Below, in pieces: positions 37,271 through 45,878 of a stretch of DNA of 64,000 nucleotides. Position 1 is the stretch's first letter. Each line of letters begins with the position of its first letter. The DNA is from Fodinibacter sp963695175 (GTDB lineage: Bacteria > Actinomycetota > Actinomycetes > Actinomycetales > Dermatophilaceae), in contig CAVOGG010000004.1 of the NCBI GenBank assembly GCA_963695175.1, positions 496,001-560,000 on the forward strand. The letters run 5' to 3'. The notes beneath the pieces are model-generated. The model was not told the origin of the DNA and searched no databases. It saw only the letters and a program-made list of their open reading frames with translations. Both the position numbers and the translations under genes were made by a program.

Positions 37271-37743
37271 GACTGGTCCCTGATCTCGAGGCGGAGGGTG
37301 GCGATCGCGTCGCTGACGAGGCGGCGGCTCATGCCCGGTGAGGTGCCGAGGGCCGCCGCGACGGCGCGGTGGTCGAGGTCGCCGACGAAACGGAGCACGA
37401 CGGCATCCCGCTGCCGTGGCGGCAACCCGGCGACCCGCGCCCACAGGTCGCCGTCGGGCGCCTCGGGCGGGGGAAGCGTCGGCGCCTCCGCGAGCAGGGA
37501 CGGGTCCTCGTGCGGTGTGGTGCGGCGGGCGGCGCGGTGGTGGTCCATCGCGCACCGGTGGGTGATCGTGAGCAGCCACGAGCGCAGGTTGCGCGCGTGG
37601 GTGAGCCGGGGATAGGCCGCCAGCGCCTGGGTCCACGCCTGCTGGGCGACGTCGTCGCCGTGGCCGGGCGCGAGGGCGTGCGCGAGACGGGCGACGTCGC
37701 GCCAGTGCTCGTCGACGAGGTGCTGAAAGGGCGGGAGGCTCAC
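37267..37743 (-). CDS. ECF sigma factor, co-transcribed with ogt
   Basis: A 158-residue minimal ECF sigma factor: region 2 HWRDVARLAHALAPGHGDDVAQQAWTQALAAYP...LRSWLLTITHRCAMDHHR and region 4 LPPRQRDAVVLRFVGDLDHRAVAAALGTSPGMSRRLVSDAI. GTG 37743 chosen; a TACCGT box lies nine bases upstream (leaderless-like). No anti-sigma gene adjoins. The overlap with ogt suggests a role in alkylation or DNA damage response, by inference. Divergent from the GDPD gene 43 bases away. Confidence 0.82.
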   Translation of the reverse strand: MSLPPFQHLVDEHWRDVARLAHALAPGHGDDVAQQAWTQALAAYPRLTHARNLRSWLLTITHRCAMDHHRAARRTTPHEDPSLLAEAPTLPPPEAPDGDLWARVAGLPPRQRDAVVLRFVGDLDHRAVAAALGTSPGMSRRLVSDAIATLRLEIRDQS

Positions 37744-37786
37744 GATGGTCCAACGGTAGAGGGGCCGAACGTGTGAGGATTCAAGC

Positions 37787-38629
37787 GTGGACCTCGAGAA
37801 GCGGGCGGCGCCGCGCAGCCCTGCGGTGGTGGGCCGTCCGCTCGTCATCGCCCACCGCGGCGCGAGTGACGAGGAGCCCGAGCACACCCTGCGCGCCTAC
37901 CGCAAGGCGTTCCACTACGGGTCCGACGGCGTGGAGTGCGACGTGCGGCTGACCGCCGACCACCACCTCGTGTGCGTGCACGACCGGCGGGTGAACCGCA
38001 CCTCGAACGGCGCCGGGGTGGTCTCCGCGCTCGAGCTGGCCACCCTCGAGGAGTTCGACTGGGCCTCCTGGAAGCTCGCCGACCGCCCCGGCGACACCGA
38101 GTCACCGGAGTCCGACCCCGAGCGCGGGCACCTGCTGACCCTGCGCCGCCTGCTCGACACCCTGGTCGACACGCACCAGGAGGTCGTCACCCTCATCGAG
38201 ACCAAGCACCCGACCCGGCACGGCAGCGATGTCGAGAAGACGCTCGTGCAGGTACTGCGTGCGTTCGACCTCGCCGACGGCGACCAGCCCGGACGGCCGC
38301 AGGTGCGGATGATGTCGTTCTCGACCCGGGCGCTGCAACGGGCCCACAAGCTGGCGCCCCGCCTGCCGCTGGTCTACCTCATCGACGCGACGATGCCGGC
38401 CCTCACGTGGGACGGCATCCTGCCCAAGGGTGTGGGCGCGGTCGGGCTCGACGTGCGGATGCTGCGCCGGCCCAAGGCGGTCAAGGCCTTCCAGCGTCGC
38501 GGGCACCAGGTCTACGTCTGGACCGTCGACCACCACGAGGACGTCGACCGCTGCCTCGAGCTCGGTGTCGACGTGATCATCACCAACCGTCCGGGCCACG
38601 TGCTTCGCCAGGTGGCCCGATCCGGCTAG
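37787..38629 (+). CDS. Glycerophosphodiester phosphodiesterase
   Basis: A 280-residue GDPD TIM-barrel enzyme: VIAHRGASDEEPEHTLRAY supplies His-Arg and Glu, GVECDVRLTADHHLVCVHD the second His and Asp/Glu ligands, IETKHPTRHG and VYVWTVD close the barrel. It hydrolyses glycerophosphodiesters to glycerol-3-phosphate and alcohol; no signal peptide, so cytoplasmic. The GTG start fits the conserved beginning. The next gene starts nine bases downstream with its own promoter. Confidence 0.9.
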   Translation: MDLEKRAAPRSPAVVGRPLVIAHRGASDEEPEHTLRAYRKAFHYGSDGVECDVRLTADHHLVCVHDRRVNRTSNGAGVVSALELATLEEFDWASWKLADRPGDTESPESDPERGHLLTLRRLLDTLVDTHQEVVTLIETKHPTRHGSDVEKTLVQVLRAFDLADGDQPGRPQVRMMSFSTRALQRAHKLAPRLPLVYLIDATMPALTWDGILPKGVGAVGLDVRMLRRPKAVKAFQRRGHQVYVWTVDHHEDVDRCLELGVDVIITNRPGHVLRQVARSG

Positions 38630-38632
38630 GTT
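38627..38632 (+). promoter_or_regulatory. -10 box (TAGGTT) of a leaderless promoter for the HATPase gene
   Basis: TAGGTT ends six bases before the GTG at 38639 and overlaps the stop codon of the GDPD gene (TAG). No Shine-Dalgarno sequence lies between. Confidence 0.55.
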
Positions 38633-38638
38633 AACCGC

Positions 38639-39151
38639 GTGACCTCGAACTTCGACCACGACGACAGCCAGTACGAGGGCGGCAGCCACCGCACCGGCGA
38701 GACCGGCCTCATCGTCACCGAGAACCCCGGGCCCGGCGTCGACAGCATCATCTGCTCCCTGCGCGCCCCGCACGAGCCCGCCTCGGTCGGCAAGGTCCGG
38801 CGCGAGGTCGTCAACGACCTGCAGACCCGCGACCTGCCCGAGCAGATCGTCGACGAGGCCGAGATGGTCGCCTCCGAGCTGCTGACCAACGCGGTGCGGC
38901 ACGCCCGCCCGCTGTCCGACGGCACGATCCGGGTGCGCTGGAAGATCCGCGGCGACGTCGTCGAGGTCGAGGTGACCGACGGCGGTGGCGAGAGCATCCC
39001 GCGGCCGGCGCCGCGCACCGTGTGGCTCTCCTCGGGCCGGGGGCTGCGCATCGTGCGGTCGATCGCCCACGAGTGGGGCGTCACGGAGGACCGCACCGGC
39101 AACGTCGTGTGGGCCACCCTCGGCGGGCCGAGCCGCCGCCGGGCCACCTGA
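38639..39151 (+). CDS. HATPase domain protein (anti-sigma regulatory factor type)
   Basis: A 170-residue GHKL ATPase of the RsbW/SpoIIAB-like kind. N box: VASELLTNAVRHA; G1 box: VEVTDGGG; G2-like GRGLRIVRSIAHEWG. The long acidic N-terminal tail (about 35 residues) is unusual for the family. Such proteins bind sigma factors of the SigB/F class or phosphorylate STAS-domain antagonists. No STAS or sigma gene adjoins; the SigB/F-type factor of this window lies 19 kb away and any link is inference. Probably leaderless (TAGGTT six bases upstream of the start). Confidence 0.8.
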   Translation: MTSNFDHDDSQYEGGSHRTGETGLIVTENPGPGVDSIICSLRAPHEPASVGKVRREVVNDLQTRDLPEQIVDEAEMVASELLTNAVRHARPLSDGTIRVRWKIRGDVVEVEVTDGGGESIPRPAPRTVWLSSGRGLRIVRSIAHEWGVTEDRTGNVVWATLGGPSRRRAT

Positions 39152-39162
39152 CCCCACCCCGT

Positions 39163-39168
39163 TAGGGT
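39163..39168 (+). promoter_or_regulatory. -10 box (TAGGGT) of a leaderless promoter for the DUF5926 gene
   Basis: TAGGGT lies six bases before the ATG at 39175. No ribosome site is visible. Confidence 0.55.
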
Positions 39169-39174
39169 GCTCGC

Positions 39175-40065
39175 ATGGGCAAGGCATCTCGTCGTCAGCG
39201 CGGCACCGACACCGCATCCGGGCAGTCCCGACGCAAGCCGGCGCCGTTCGAGCGCCGGCCGTTCCAGGGGCTGGTGGGTGAGACCGACTGGGTCGCCCTG
39301 CGCGAGATCCTCCCGGCCGCCACGGCCGTGGTCAGCGTCCGCTCCGAGCACGTGCCCGACGGCGCCCCGAGCGAGGTGACCGTCGCGACCGTGCTGCCGC
39401 TGGCCTGGCCCGGCCTGCACCGCGCCGACGGCACCGTGCTCATCGGCACCCAGTCCGGCAACGCCAGCGGCGACGCGTCGCGCGACCTCGCCGGGCAGCT
39501 GCTCGCGGCCCTGGCCGCCGAGCCCGGCCACCCCGTGGTGACGACCCCTCAGGTCACCGCCGACAGCCCGCGCCTCCAGGACGTGCTCGCCGACGACACG
39601 ACCTTCGAGGTCACCGTCCACGAGGGCTTCGACTTCTGGGTCGGGGGCCAGGACCTCGAGGGCGAGGCCGCCGAGTCGCTCGAGCGCGCCAACGCCACCG
39701 TCGTGCCCACCGCCCGGCTGACGGCGCTGCCGTCGGCCTACTGGGTCCGCATCGGCGAGCGGGCCCACATCCGCCTCGTCCTGCCCGACGACGAGGACGC
39801 CGCCACCGACGCCCTGGCCCGCCTGCACGCCGCCGGCGACGACGCCCTCGGCGGCGACACCCGCCTGCTCGGCGCCTTCCGGGCCTGCGGCCTGCTCGTG
39901 CCGGTGTGGGACCTCGACCCCGAGCTCGAGGCCGCCGACCACGAGACCGAGCTCGCCGCGTGGGGCGAGCGGTACGCCGTCGCCCTCGCCTCGGACGCCT
40001 CCCTCACCGCCGACGAGCGTCGCGCCCGCTCGGGCCTGTTGAGCCGTCAGGTCACCCTCCGCTGA
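39175..40065 (+). CDS. DUF5926 family protein
   Basis: A 296-residue cytoplasmic protein, rich in Asp, Glu, Ala and Val, with the conserved opening MGKASRRQRG and FERRPFQGLVGETDWVALREILPAATA, found throughout actinobacteria and often misnamed as a preprotein translocase. Function unknown. Its TGA overlaps the ATG of the following glycosyltransferase by one base (TGATG), so the two are translationally coupled. Leaderless start likely. Confidence 0.85.
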   Translation: MGKASRRQRGTDTASGQSRRKPAPFERRPFQGLVGETDWVALREILPAATAVVSVRSEHVPDGAPSEVTVATVLPLAWPGLHRADGTVLIGTQSGNASGDASRDLAGQLLAALAAEPGHPVVTTPQVTADSPRLQDVLADDTTFEVTVHEGFDFWVGGQDLEGEAAESLERANATVVPTARLTALPSAYWVRIGERAHIRLVLPDDEDAATDALARLHAAGDDALGGDTRLLGAFRACGLLVPVWDLDPELEAADHETELAAWGERYAVALASDASLTADERRARSGLLSRQVTLR

Positions 40066-40808
40066 TGAGCGCGCTCGCCGCGCGCGTCGCCGCCGTCGTC
40101 CCGTGCAAGGACGAGGCGGAGCGCATCGCGGCGACCGTCGCCGCCGTCGCCGCCCTGCCTGCGGTGGGCCGGGTCGTCGTGGTCGACGACGGCAGCACCG
40201 ACGGCACCTCCGACGCCGCCCGGGCCGCCGGGGCCGACGTCGTCCGGCACGAGCGCAACCGCGGCAAGGCCGCCGCGCTCGAGACCGGCGTGCGCCGGGT
40301 GCGCGACCTCGAACGGGCGGATGCCGTCGCCGACCCCGCCGCTGCGTGGCCCGCCGCCCTGCTGTTCGTCGACGGCGACCTGCAGGACACCGCGACCAAC
40401 CTCGGGGTGCTCACCGCCGCGGTGCTCGACGGCACAGCCGACATGACCATCGCGACCCTGCCGGCCCAGATCACCGCCGGGGGCGGCCGCGGCCTGGTCG
40501 TCGGCCTGGCCCGGCGCGGCATCGAGCACCTCACCGGTTTCCGTGCGGTGCAACCACTCTCGGGCATGCGCTGCGTGAGCCCGGCGGCCTTCGAGGCGGC
40601 GAGCCCGCTCGCCCGCGGCTGGGGGGTCGAGACCGCCCTGACCGTCGACGTGCTGCGCGCCGGCCTGACCGTGCTCGAGGTGCCCTGCGAGCTGCAGCAC
40701 CGGGTCAGCGGTCGCGACTGGCGGGGCCAGGTGCACCGGGCCGAGCAGTACCGCGACGTCTGGCTGGCGCTGGTGCGGCGCGGCTGGCGGCCGTGGAACC
40801 GCGGCTGA
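40065..40808 (+). CDS. Family 2 glycosyltransferase (DPM1/GPGS-like)
   Basis: A 247-residue GT-A enzyme: AAVVPCKDEAERIAATVAAV is the donor-binding start, VVVVDDGSTDGTSDAARAAG and ALLFVDGDLQDT include the DxD metal site, and a later segment has MRCVSPAAFEAASPLARGWGVE. It most likely transfers sugar from an NDP-sugar; candidates are polyprenyl-phosphate mannose synthase-like or glucosyl-3-phosphoglycerate synthase-like. Adjacent GT-C genes use polyprenyl-phosphate sugars, which favours a donor-synthesis role. Downstream gene overlaps by 16 bases. Confidence 0.8.
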   Translation: MSALAARVAAVVPCKDEAERIAATVAAVAALPAVGRVVVVDDGSTDGTSDAARAAGADVVRHERNRGKAAALETGVRRVRDLERADAVADPAAAWPAALLFVDGDLQDTATNLGVLTAAVLDGTADMTIATLPAQITAGGGRGLVVGLARRGIEHLTGFRAVQPLSGMRCVSPAAFEAASPLARGWGVETALTVDVLRAGLTVLEVPCELQHRVSGRDWRGQVHRAEQYRDVWLALVRRGWRPWNRG

Positions 40809-42392
40809 CCCGCGCTCACCGGCTCTGCGTCGGTGTGGCGCTGGGGCTGCTGCTCCTCGTGGGGCTGTCCGCCCCGAACGCCGCGCAACCCGACCTCGCG
40901 CCGCCCGGGTGGGTGCGGGCGCCCCGCCTGCCCATCGACCTCGGCCCGGGGGCGGTCACCGCCGTGCTGTGGACGGCCTACCTCGTCGCTGCCCTCGCCG
41001 TGTACCTCGGGCTGCGGGGCAGGGTGGCGGCGCTGCGGACCTGGCTCGCCCCCGGGGTCATCGCGCTGCTCGCCCTGCTGTCGGCGCCGTTCGGGTCGGC
41101 CGACCACGTCAACTACCTCGCCTACGGCCGCATCCTCGTCATGGGCGGCAACCCGTGGGTCGACGCGCCGATCACCTGGGCCGGCGGCCTGGACCCGGTG
41201 ACGAGCCGGGTCGAGGCGCCGTGGACCACCGAGCCGAGCGTCTACGGCCCGTTCGGCACCCTGCTGCACGGGCTCTCGTCGTGGGTCGGGGGCAGCTCGC
41301 TGCGCCAGGGCGTGTGGGTCTGGCAGCTGCTCGTCGTGGTCTCGTGGCTCGCCGTCCGGGCCCTGCTGCGGGCTGTGCTCGACGCCGACCTGCACGGCCG
41401 GGTCGACGTGTTGTGGACCCTCAACCCGCTCGTCGTCGGCATCGGCGTGCTCGGGGCGCACATCGACGTCGTGGCCACGGCCCTCGCACTGGCCGCCGTG
41501 GTCGTGGCGGCCCGTCGGCCCGGGTGGACAGGGGCCGCGCTCAGCGGGGTGTTCGTGGGGCTCGCCGGGTCGACGAAGTTCACGTATGCCGTCGTGGCCG
41601 TCGGGGTCGTCGCCGCCTGGTGGGTGGTGGGTCACCGGTCGGCTGCGCTGGCGAAGCTCGTGGGCGCCCTCGTCGGGGGCCTCGTCGTCGTGGCCGGGGC
41701 GCTGCACCTGTGGGCCGGTGCGCACGTCTACGACCAGCTGGTCCGGTCGCGCCAGGCCGTGTCGCTCGCGACGCCGTGGCGGCCGCTGCTCGAGTGGGGC
41801 CGCGACACCTGGGGCAACGGGCCGACCCGCGCCGTGATCAGCCTCGCGGCGGCGCTGCTGGCCGTGCTCCTGGCCTGGTGCCTGCTGCGCGCCAGCCGCC
41901 CCGCCGTCACAACTTTCCCGCCCGATGCGGAAAAGCTCACCTCCGCACCGGAAATGAACCCCGGCGATGGTGAAGCTTTCGGTGCGAAGGATGCCGTGGG
42001 CGCGCCGGATGCCGTGGGCGCGCCGGCGCGCGTTCGCGGCCGTTGCCCTGTGGGTCACCGCGTGCCTGACGTTGGCCTACTCGCTCGCCGCGCCCTACTC
42101 GCTGCCGTGGTACGACGTGCTGATCTGGTGCGCCCTGCCGGCGGTGCTGCCCGGGCTGGTCGACCTGGTCGCCCTGGTCCGACTGACGGCCCTGGCCATC
42201 GCCTACGTGCCGGGCCGGGTGCTCGGCATGACCCCGGCCGTCGAGGACCTCACGCTGGGCGTGCGCCGCGGCGTCGTTCCGTGGGTGGGGCTGGTGCTGT
42301 GGGCGGTCGTCATCGCCGCCGGCGTTCGGAGCGGGTCTGCGCGGCGGCTCGGGCCTCGTCGAGCAGGTACGACACCGACACCGACACGATGA
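40793..42392 (+). CDS. GT-C mannosyltransferase (MptB/DUF2029-like), frameshifted
   Basis: A multispanning GT-C glycosyltransferase of about 532 residues once the frame is restored. Part 1 (40793 to about 41985) has many membrane helices and the catalytic-side loop FGSADHVNYLAYGRILVMGGNPWV, plus VYGPFGTLLHGLSSWVGG. Part 2 in the next frame (AFAAVALWVTACLTLAYSLAAPYSLPWYDVLIWC...) gives the last helices to 42392. Removing one base makes 533 codons. An AT-richer palindromic segment and two 18-base direct repeats lie exactly at the break (41907-42024). It should add mannose from polyprenyl-phosphate-mannose to a lipoglycan outside. The GTG 40793 start is tentative. Confidence 0.7.
41907..42024. 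repeat. Palindromic segment plus 18-base tandem repeat inside the GT-C gene
   Basis: From 41907 to 41988 the base composition is lower in GC and two imperfect hairpins are visible: CTTTCCCGC (41913-41921) with GCGGAAAAG (41927-41935), and CGCACCG (41944-41950) with CGGTGCG (41980-41986). Directly after come two identical 18-base units, GGATGCCGTGGGCGCGCC, at 41989-42006 and 42007-42024. The coding frame changes in or next to this stretch. It looks like an inserted REP-like element, though only one copy is in the window. Confidence 0.55.
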
Positions 42393-44481
42393 GCGGCACC
42401 GCGAGGGTCGCGGCCACGGCCGGGATCGCCACGCCGGAGTCGTTGATCAGGAAGCCGATCGTGAGCGTGACGAGCAGCGCGATCAGCCCGGCCCGCAGCG
42501 TGGGGGCCTGGTCGTAGGACCGCTGCATCGCCCGGGAGCCCCACGAGGTGGGCCGCGCCAGCACGTAGATCACGAAGAGCAGCGCGGCCGGCACCAGGAG
42601 GGTGAGCGGTGCGTTGCCGAGCAGGATGTCGTAGTTCTGCTGGGCCTTGCGCACGACGATGTCGAGCGCGTTGCCGTCGATGATGGCCTGCACGAATCGA
42701 CCCAGGTGGCTGCGCGACGACTGCGGACGCAGCCAGTCGGCCCCGGCCACCAGGAAGAACAGCCCGATGACGCCGACCACGAGCAGGAGCAGCCGCTTCC
42801 AGGTCAGCTTCAGACCGAGCACCGCCAGCACGAGGTAGACCAGCCCGGGCACCAGGGCCGGCGGCCCGCCGCCGTCGGCTCCCCAGAACGGCATCGCGTC
42901 GACGATGACGGCGAACCCGCCGATCAGGGCCACGGCGACGGCTGCCGCCTTCTGGCGACCGGCCAGGACGAGCATCGACGAGACCGCCGTGCACAGCAGG
43001 ATGGTGGCCGTCGCGAACAGGGCGAAGGTGGGGTTGCCCATGCCGTAGTAGCGACCGCCCACGACCGGCTGGAGGCCCATCAGCGACGACAGCTGGAGCT
43101 TGGACCCGGTCATCACGTCGGCGGCGAGCACGAGCATCGTCGTGGCCGACACGAACGCCATCGGGCCGAGCGCCCACTTGCCCCACGGCCCGCGCAGCGC
43201 GAAGGTGGCGATGACCGCCACGAACAGCCCGACCGCCGCGACGACCGAGATCATGTCGACGGGGAAGCGCCACCACGGCAGCAGGTTGGCCAGGAAGGTC
43301 GACACCGGCACGCAGGCCGCGGCCACCGAGAGCACGCGCACCCGCGAGAGGGTCGTGACCCGGGTGCGCTCGGACCCCAGTCGGCCCTTGTAGACGAGCA
43401 GCACGAGCAGGTAGATCGCCAGCTGCCCGTACGCGAACACCGTGAAGAACGGCTCGACGAGGTCGTGCACGTCGTGGCTGGCCTCGTCGTAGTCGGCGAG
43501 GTAGGTCAGCCGGGCCTCGGCGCGGCGCTGGGAGTTGTCCGGCGCGGGGTCGCTGGTCAGCGGCGCTCCCGCCACGGCATCCGGCACCGGAAGGCCGACG
43601 GCCGACAGCACGGTCGCCGTGACGTCCGGGGCCTGGGCCAGCCCCTTCTGCTTGGTGGAGGGTGACACCAGCAGGCCCGGCCCGAAGTGCGGGCCGCGCG
43701 CGACCACGAGCCGCAGCCGCTCGCTGCGCCCGGCATCCGAGAGCGAGGCCACGACGAAGTCGGCGCCGAGCGGTCCGTCCTCGATGATCTGGCCGATCCG
43801 GCGGTCGATCTCGGTCAGCTGCACGCTGCGTGACGACGTGGCGGTCTCGCCGTCGGCGACGTCGTCGGGGTCACGCAGCGACCCGACGTCGACGAGGGTG
43901 ACCGGGCACCCGTTCAGGTCCTCCATCATCTCCTGGTCGGACCACGCGGAGTACTGCTCGATCCGCCCGTCGCGGCGGGCCCCGCCGGCCGCGGCGAACG
44001 GCTCCACGGCCTTGACGCAGACCTTGCCGAGGGCCGCCGTGTCGCCGAGCAGGCCGAGCCTGGAGTCGAAGCGTTCGTCGGCGGCGGCCGCGAGGTAGGC
44101 CGGCCACTGCAGCACCGAGCCGTTCGCCACGGCTGGGGCGTTCGGGCAGGGCCGGTTCGCGGGGTTGGGTGCGGTCCCCGGTCGGGGCGCGGCGGCCCGG
44201 GCGCCCGCGGACACCCCGAGCCAGCCGTCGATGGGGCAGGTGTTGGGGTAGACCGAGCGCACCGACAGCGCCGCGGAGGATCCGTCGCGCAGCAGCTGCC
44301 AGAGGTTCGGGGTGGTCTGCTCGTCGACGTCGGACCAGCCGATGCCGCCGGTGCCGATGAGCACGACCGCACCGGCCGGCTCGTCCGCCCGTGCTCCGCT
44401 GGGCCACGTCGAGGCCGCGACGAGGAGCCCCGCCATCACGGCCGCCAGGGCGACCGTCAACGCGAGGGCTCTGCGCAGCAC
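42310..44481 (-). CDS. Large membrane protein with alkaline-phosphatase-like N-terminal domain
   Basis: A 723-residue protein. After a signal/anchor (LALTVALAAVMAGLLVAAS), residues 35-330 form an outer domain with the feel of the alkaline phosphatase/sulfatase fold: VLIGTGGIGWSDVDEQTTPNLWQLLRDGSSAALSV, cysteines at TCPIDGWLGVS, and FVVASLSDAG. Residues 350-700 hold 10-12 helices, including VGGRYYGMGNPTFALFATATILL. Homologues are common but uncharacterised in actinobacteria. Flanked by glycosyltransferases, it may transfer or remove a phospho-group in envelope glycan synthesis (inference). Convergent with the GT-C gene, overlapping by 83 bases. Confidence 0.75.
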   Translation of the reverse strand: MLRRALALTVALAAVMAGLLVAASTWPSGARADEPAGAVVLIGTGGIGWSDVDEQTTPNLWQLLRDGSSAALSVRSVYPNTCPIDGWLGVSAGARAAAPRPGTAPNPANRPCPNAPAVANGSVLQWPAYLAAAADERFDSRLGLLGDTAALGKVCVKAVEPFAAAGGARRDGRIEQYSAWSDQEMMEDLNGCPVTLVDVGSLRDPDDVADGETATSSRSVQLTEIDRRIGQIIEDGPLGADFVVASLSDAGRSERLRLVVARGPHFGPGLLVSPSTKQKGLAQAPDVTATVLSAVGLPVPDAVAGAPLTSDPAPDNSQRRAEARLTYLADYDEASHDVHDLVEPFFTVFAYGQLAIYLLVLLVYKGRLGSERTRVTTLSRVRVLSVAAACVPVSTFLANLLPWWRFPVDMISVVAAVGLFVAVIATFALRGPWGKWALGPMAFVSATTMLVLAADVMTGSKLQLSSLMGLQPVVGGRYYGMGNPTFALFATATILLCTAVSSMLVLAGRQKAAAVAVALIGGFAVIVDAMPFWGADGGGPPALVPGLVYLVLAVLGLKLTWKRLLLLVVGVIGLFFLVAGADWLRPQSSRSHLGRFVQAIIDGNALDIVVRKAQQNYDILLGNAPLTLLVPAALLFVIYVLARPTSWGSRAMQRSYDQAPTLRAGLIALLVTLTIGFLINDSGVAIPAVAATLAVPLIVSVSVSYLLDEARAAAQTRSERRRR

Positions 44482-44612
44482 GGGGCAAGGTTACGGGGAC
44501 GTAGGCACGGCGCCCGAATCAGCGGATTCTCAGGTTTCCCGGAGGATCGCGTGCGATGGCCGCCCCGTGGCGCGGGGGTCGCGGAGCCCTCCGGACCCCC
44601 CAGAATGGTGCC

Positions 44613-45878
44613 GTGACCACGCCCGCCGACCGCACCGTCCCGCGCCGCAGGTGGCTGCTCGCCGCGGTCGTCATCGTGCTCGCGGCCGTGCCCGTGGTGC
44701 TGCGCTACCTGGTCTTCTGGCCGCTCGACCAGTGGCAGGTCGACGTCGAGGTGTACCGCGAGGCGGGGGTCTCCCTCCTCACCGGCCGCCCGGTCTACGC
44801 CACGCTCACCGAGGCCCCGCAGCTGCTGCCGTTCACCTACCCACCCTTCGCCGCGGTGCTCGCCCTCCCCCTGGCGATGATGCCGTTCGGCGCGGCCGGG
44901 TGGTTGTGGACCGGGCTGCAGGTGCTCGCGACCACCGCCATCGTCTGGTACGCCGGGTACCGGCTGATCCACCGCGCCGGTGCGTGGATGCCGCTCGCCC
45001 TGGCCCTGCTCACCGCCCCGATGCTGTGGCTGCACCCGGTGAGCGACGGCATCCGGTTCGGGCAGGTCAACGCGTTCATGGTGCTGGCCTGCCTGATGGA
45101 CCTGCGCGAGCCGCGCCCCGGGCTGGTGCGCCGGGTGCCTCGGGGGGTGCTCGTCGGCCTCGCGATGGCGGTCAAGCTGACCCCCGGCGTCTTCGTCGTG
45201 CACTTCCTGGTCACCAAGCGGTGGAAGGAGGCGGCGACCGCCGTCGGCACGGCGGTGGCCGTCACGCTCGGGGTGTGGGTGCTGCTGCCGCAGGCGTCGT
45301 TCGCGTTCTGGGGCGGTGCCCTGCAGGACCCGGCCCGGCTCGGCCCGAACATGGGCACGTCCAACCAGTCGATCCGCGGCTTCCTGCTGCGGGTCGGCCC
45401 CGAGGGGATGCCGGGCACGCTGCTCTGGCTGGTCTGCGTCGCCGGCGTCGGGGTGTTCGGGTTCTGGCTGGCCCGCCGGCTCTTCCTCGCGGGCGACACG
45501 ATCGGCGAGGTCGCCGCGGTCGGGCTGATGGCCTGCCTGCTGTCACCGGTGGCGTGGATCCACCACTTCCACTGGGTCGTCGTGGTGATCTTCGCCCTGC
45601 TCGGCGCCGACCCGCTGCGTGACCGCCGCCGGCTGTGGGCCGGGCTCGGGGTGACCGCGTTCTTCCTGTGCCGGCTGCCGTGGTGGGGCATCTCGTGGCT
45701 CAACCACCGCGACTGGCCCGAGCTGCCCGGGCGGGTGCTGCAGAACGCCGACGTCTTCGGGGCGCTCGCGGCCCTCGTGCTGCTCTGGTGGGTCACCAGG
45801 CCGCGTGCCGACGCCGTCGAGGATGCCGACCCCGGCACCGACGCTCAGAGCACGCCGGCGATCTCCACCGCGGTGTAG
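44613..45878 (+). CDS. GT87-type alpha-mannosyltransferase (DUF2029)
   Basis: A 421-residue GT-C membrane enzyme. The catalytic-side loop PLDQWQVDVEVYREAGVSLLTGRPVY, the PFTYPPFAAVLALPLAMMPF motif, FGQVNAFMVLACLMD and MGTSNQSIRGFLLR are all GT87 hallmarks. Relatives in mycobacteria add alpha-1,2 mannose to lipomannan/lipoarabinomannan from polyprenyl-phosphate-mannose. GTG 44613 is preferred because CAGAAT lies six bases upstream (leaderless layout). Convergent overlap of 34 bases with the GDT1 gene. Confidence 0.85.
   Translation: MTTPADRTVPRRRWLLAAVVIVLAAVPVVLRYLVFWPLDQWQVDVEVYREAGVSLLTGRPVYATLTEAPQLLPFTYPPFAAVLALPLAMMPFGAAGWLWTGLQVLATTAIVWYAGYRLIHRAGAWMPLALALLTAPMLWLHPVSDGIRFGQVNAFMVLACLMDLREPRPGLVRRVPRGVLVGLAMAVKLTPGVFVVHFLVTKRWKEAATAVGTAVAVTLGVWVLLPQASFAFWGGALQDPARLGPNMGTSNQSIRGFLLRVGPEGMPGTLLWLVCVAGVGVFGFWLARRLFLAGDTIGEVAAVGLMACLLSPVAWIHHFHWVVVVIFALLGADPLRDRRRLWAGLGVTAFFLCRLPWWGISWLNHRDWPELPGRVLQNADVFGALAALVLLWWVTRPRADAVEDADPGTDAQSTPAISTAV

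Noticed and set aside
37936..38634. Overlapping 232-codon frame inside the GDPD gene
   Set aside because: Arg/Pro/Ala-rich out-of-frame reading; the GDPD catalytic residues are in the other frame.
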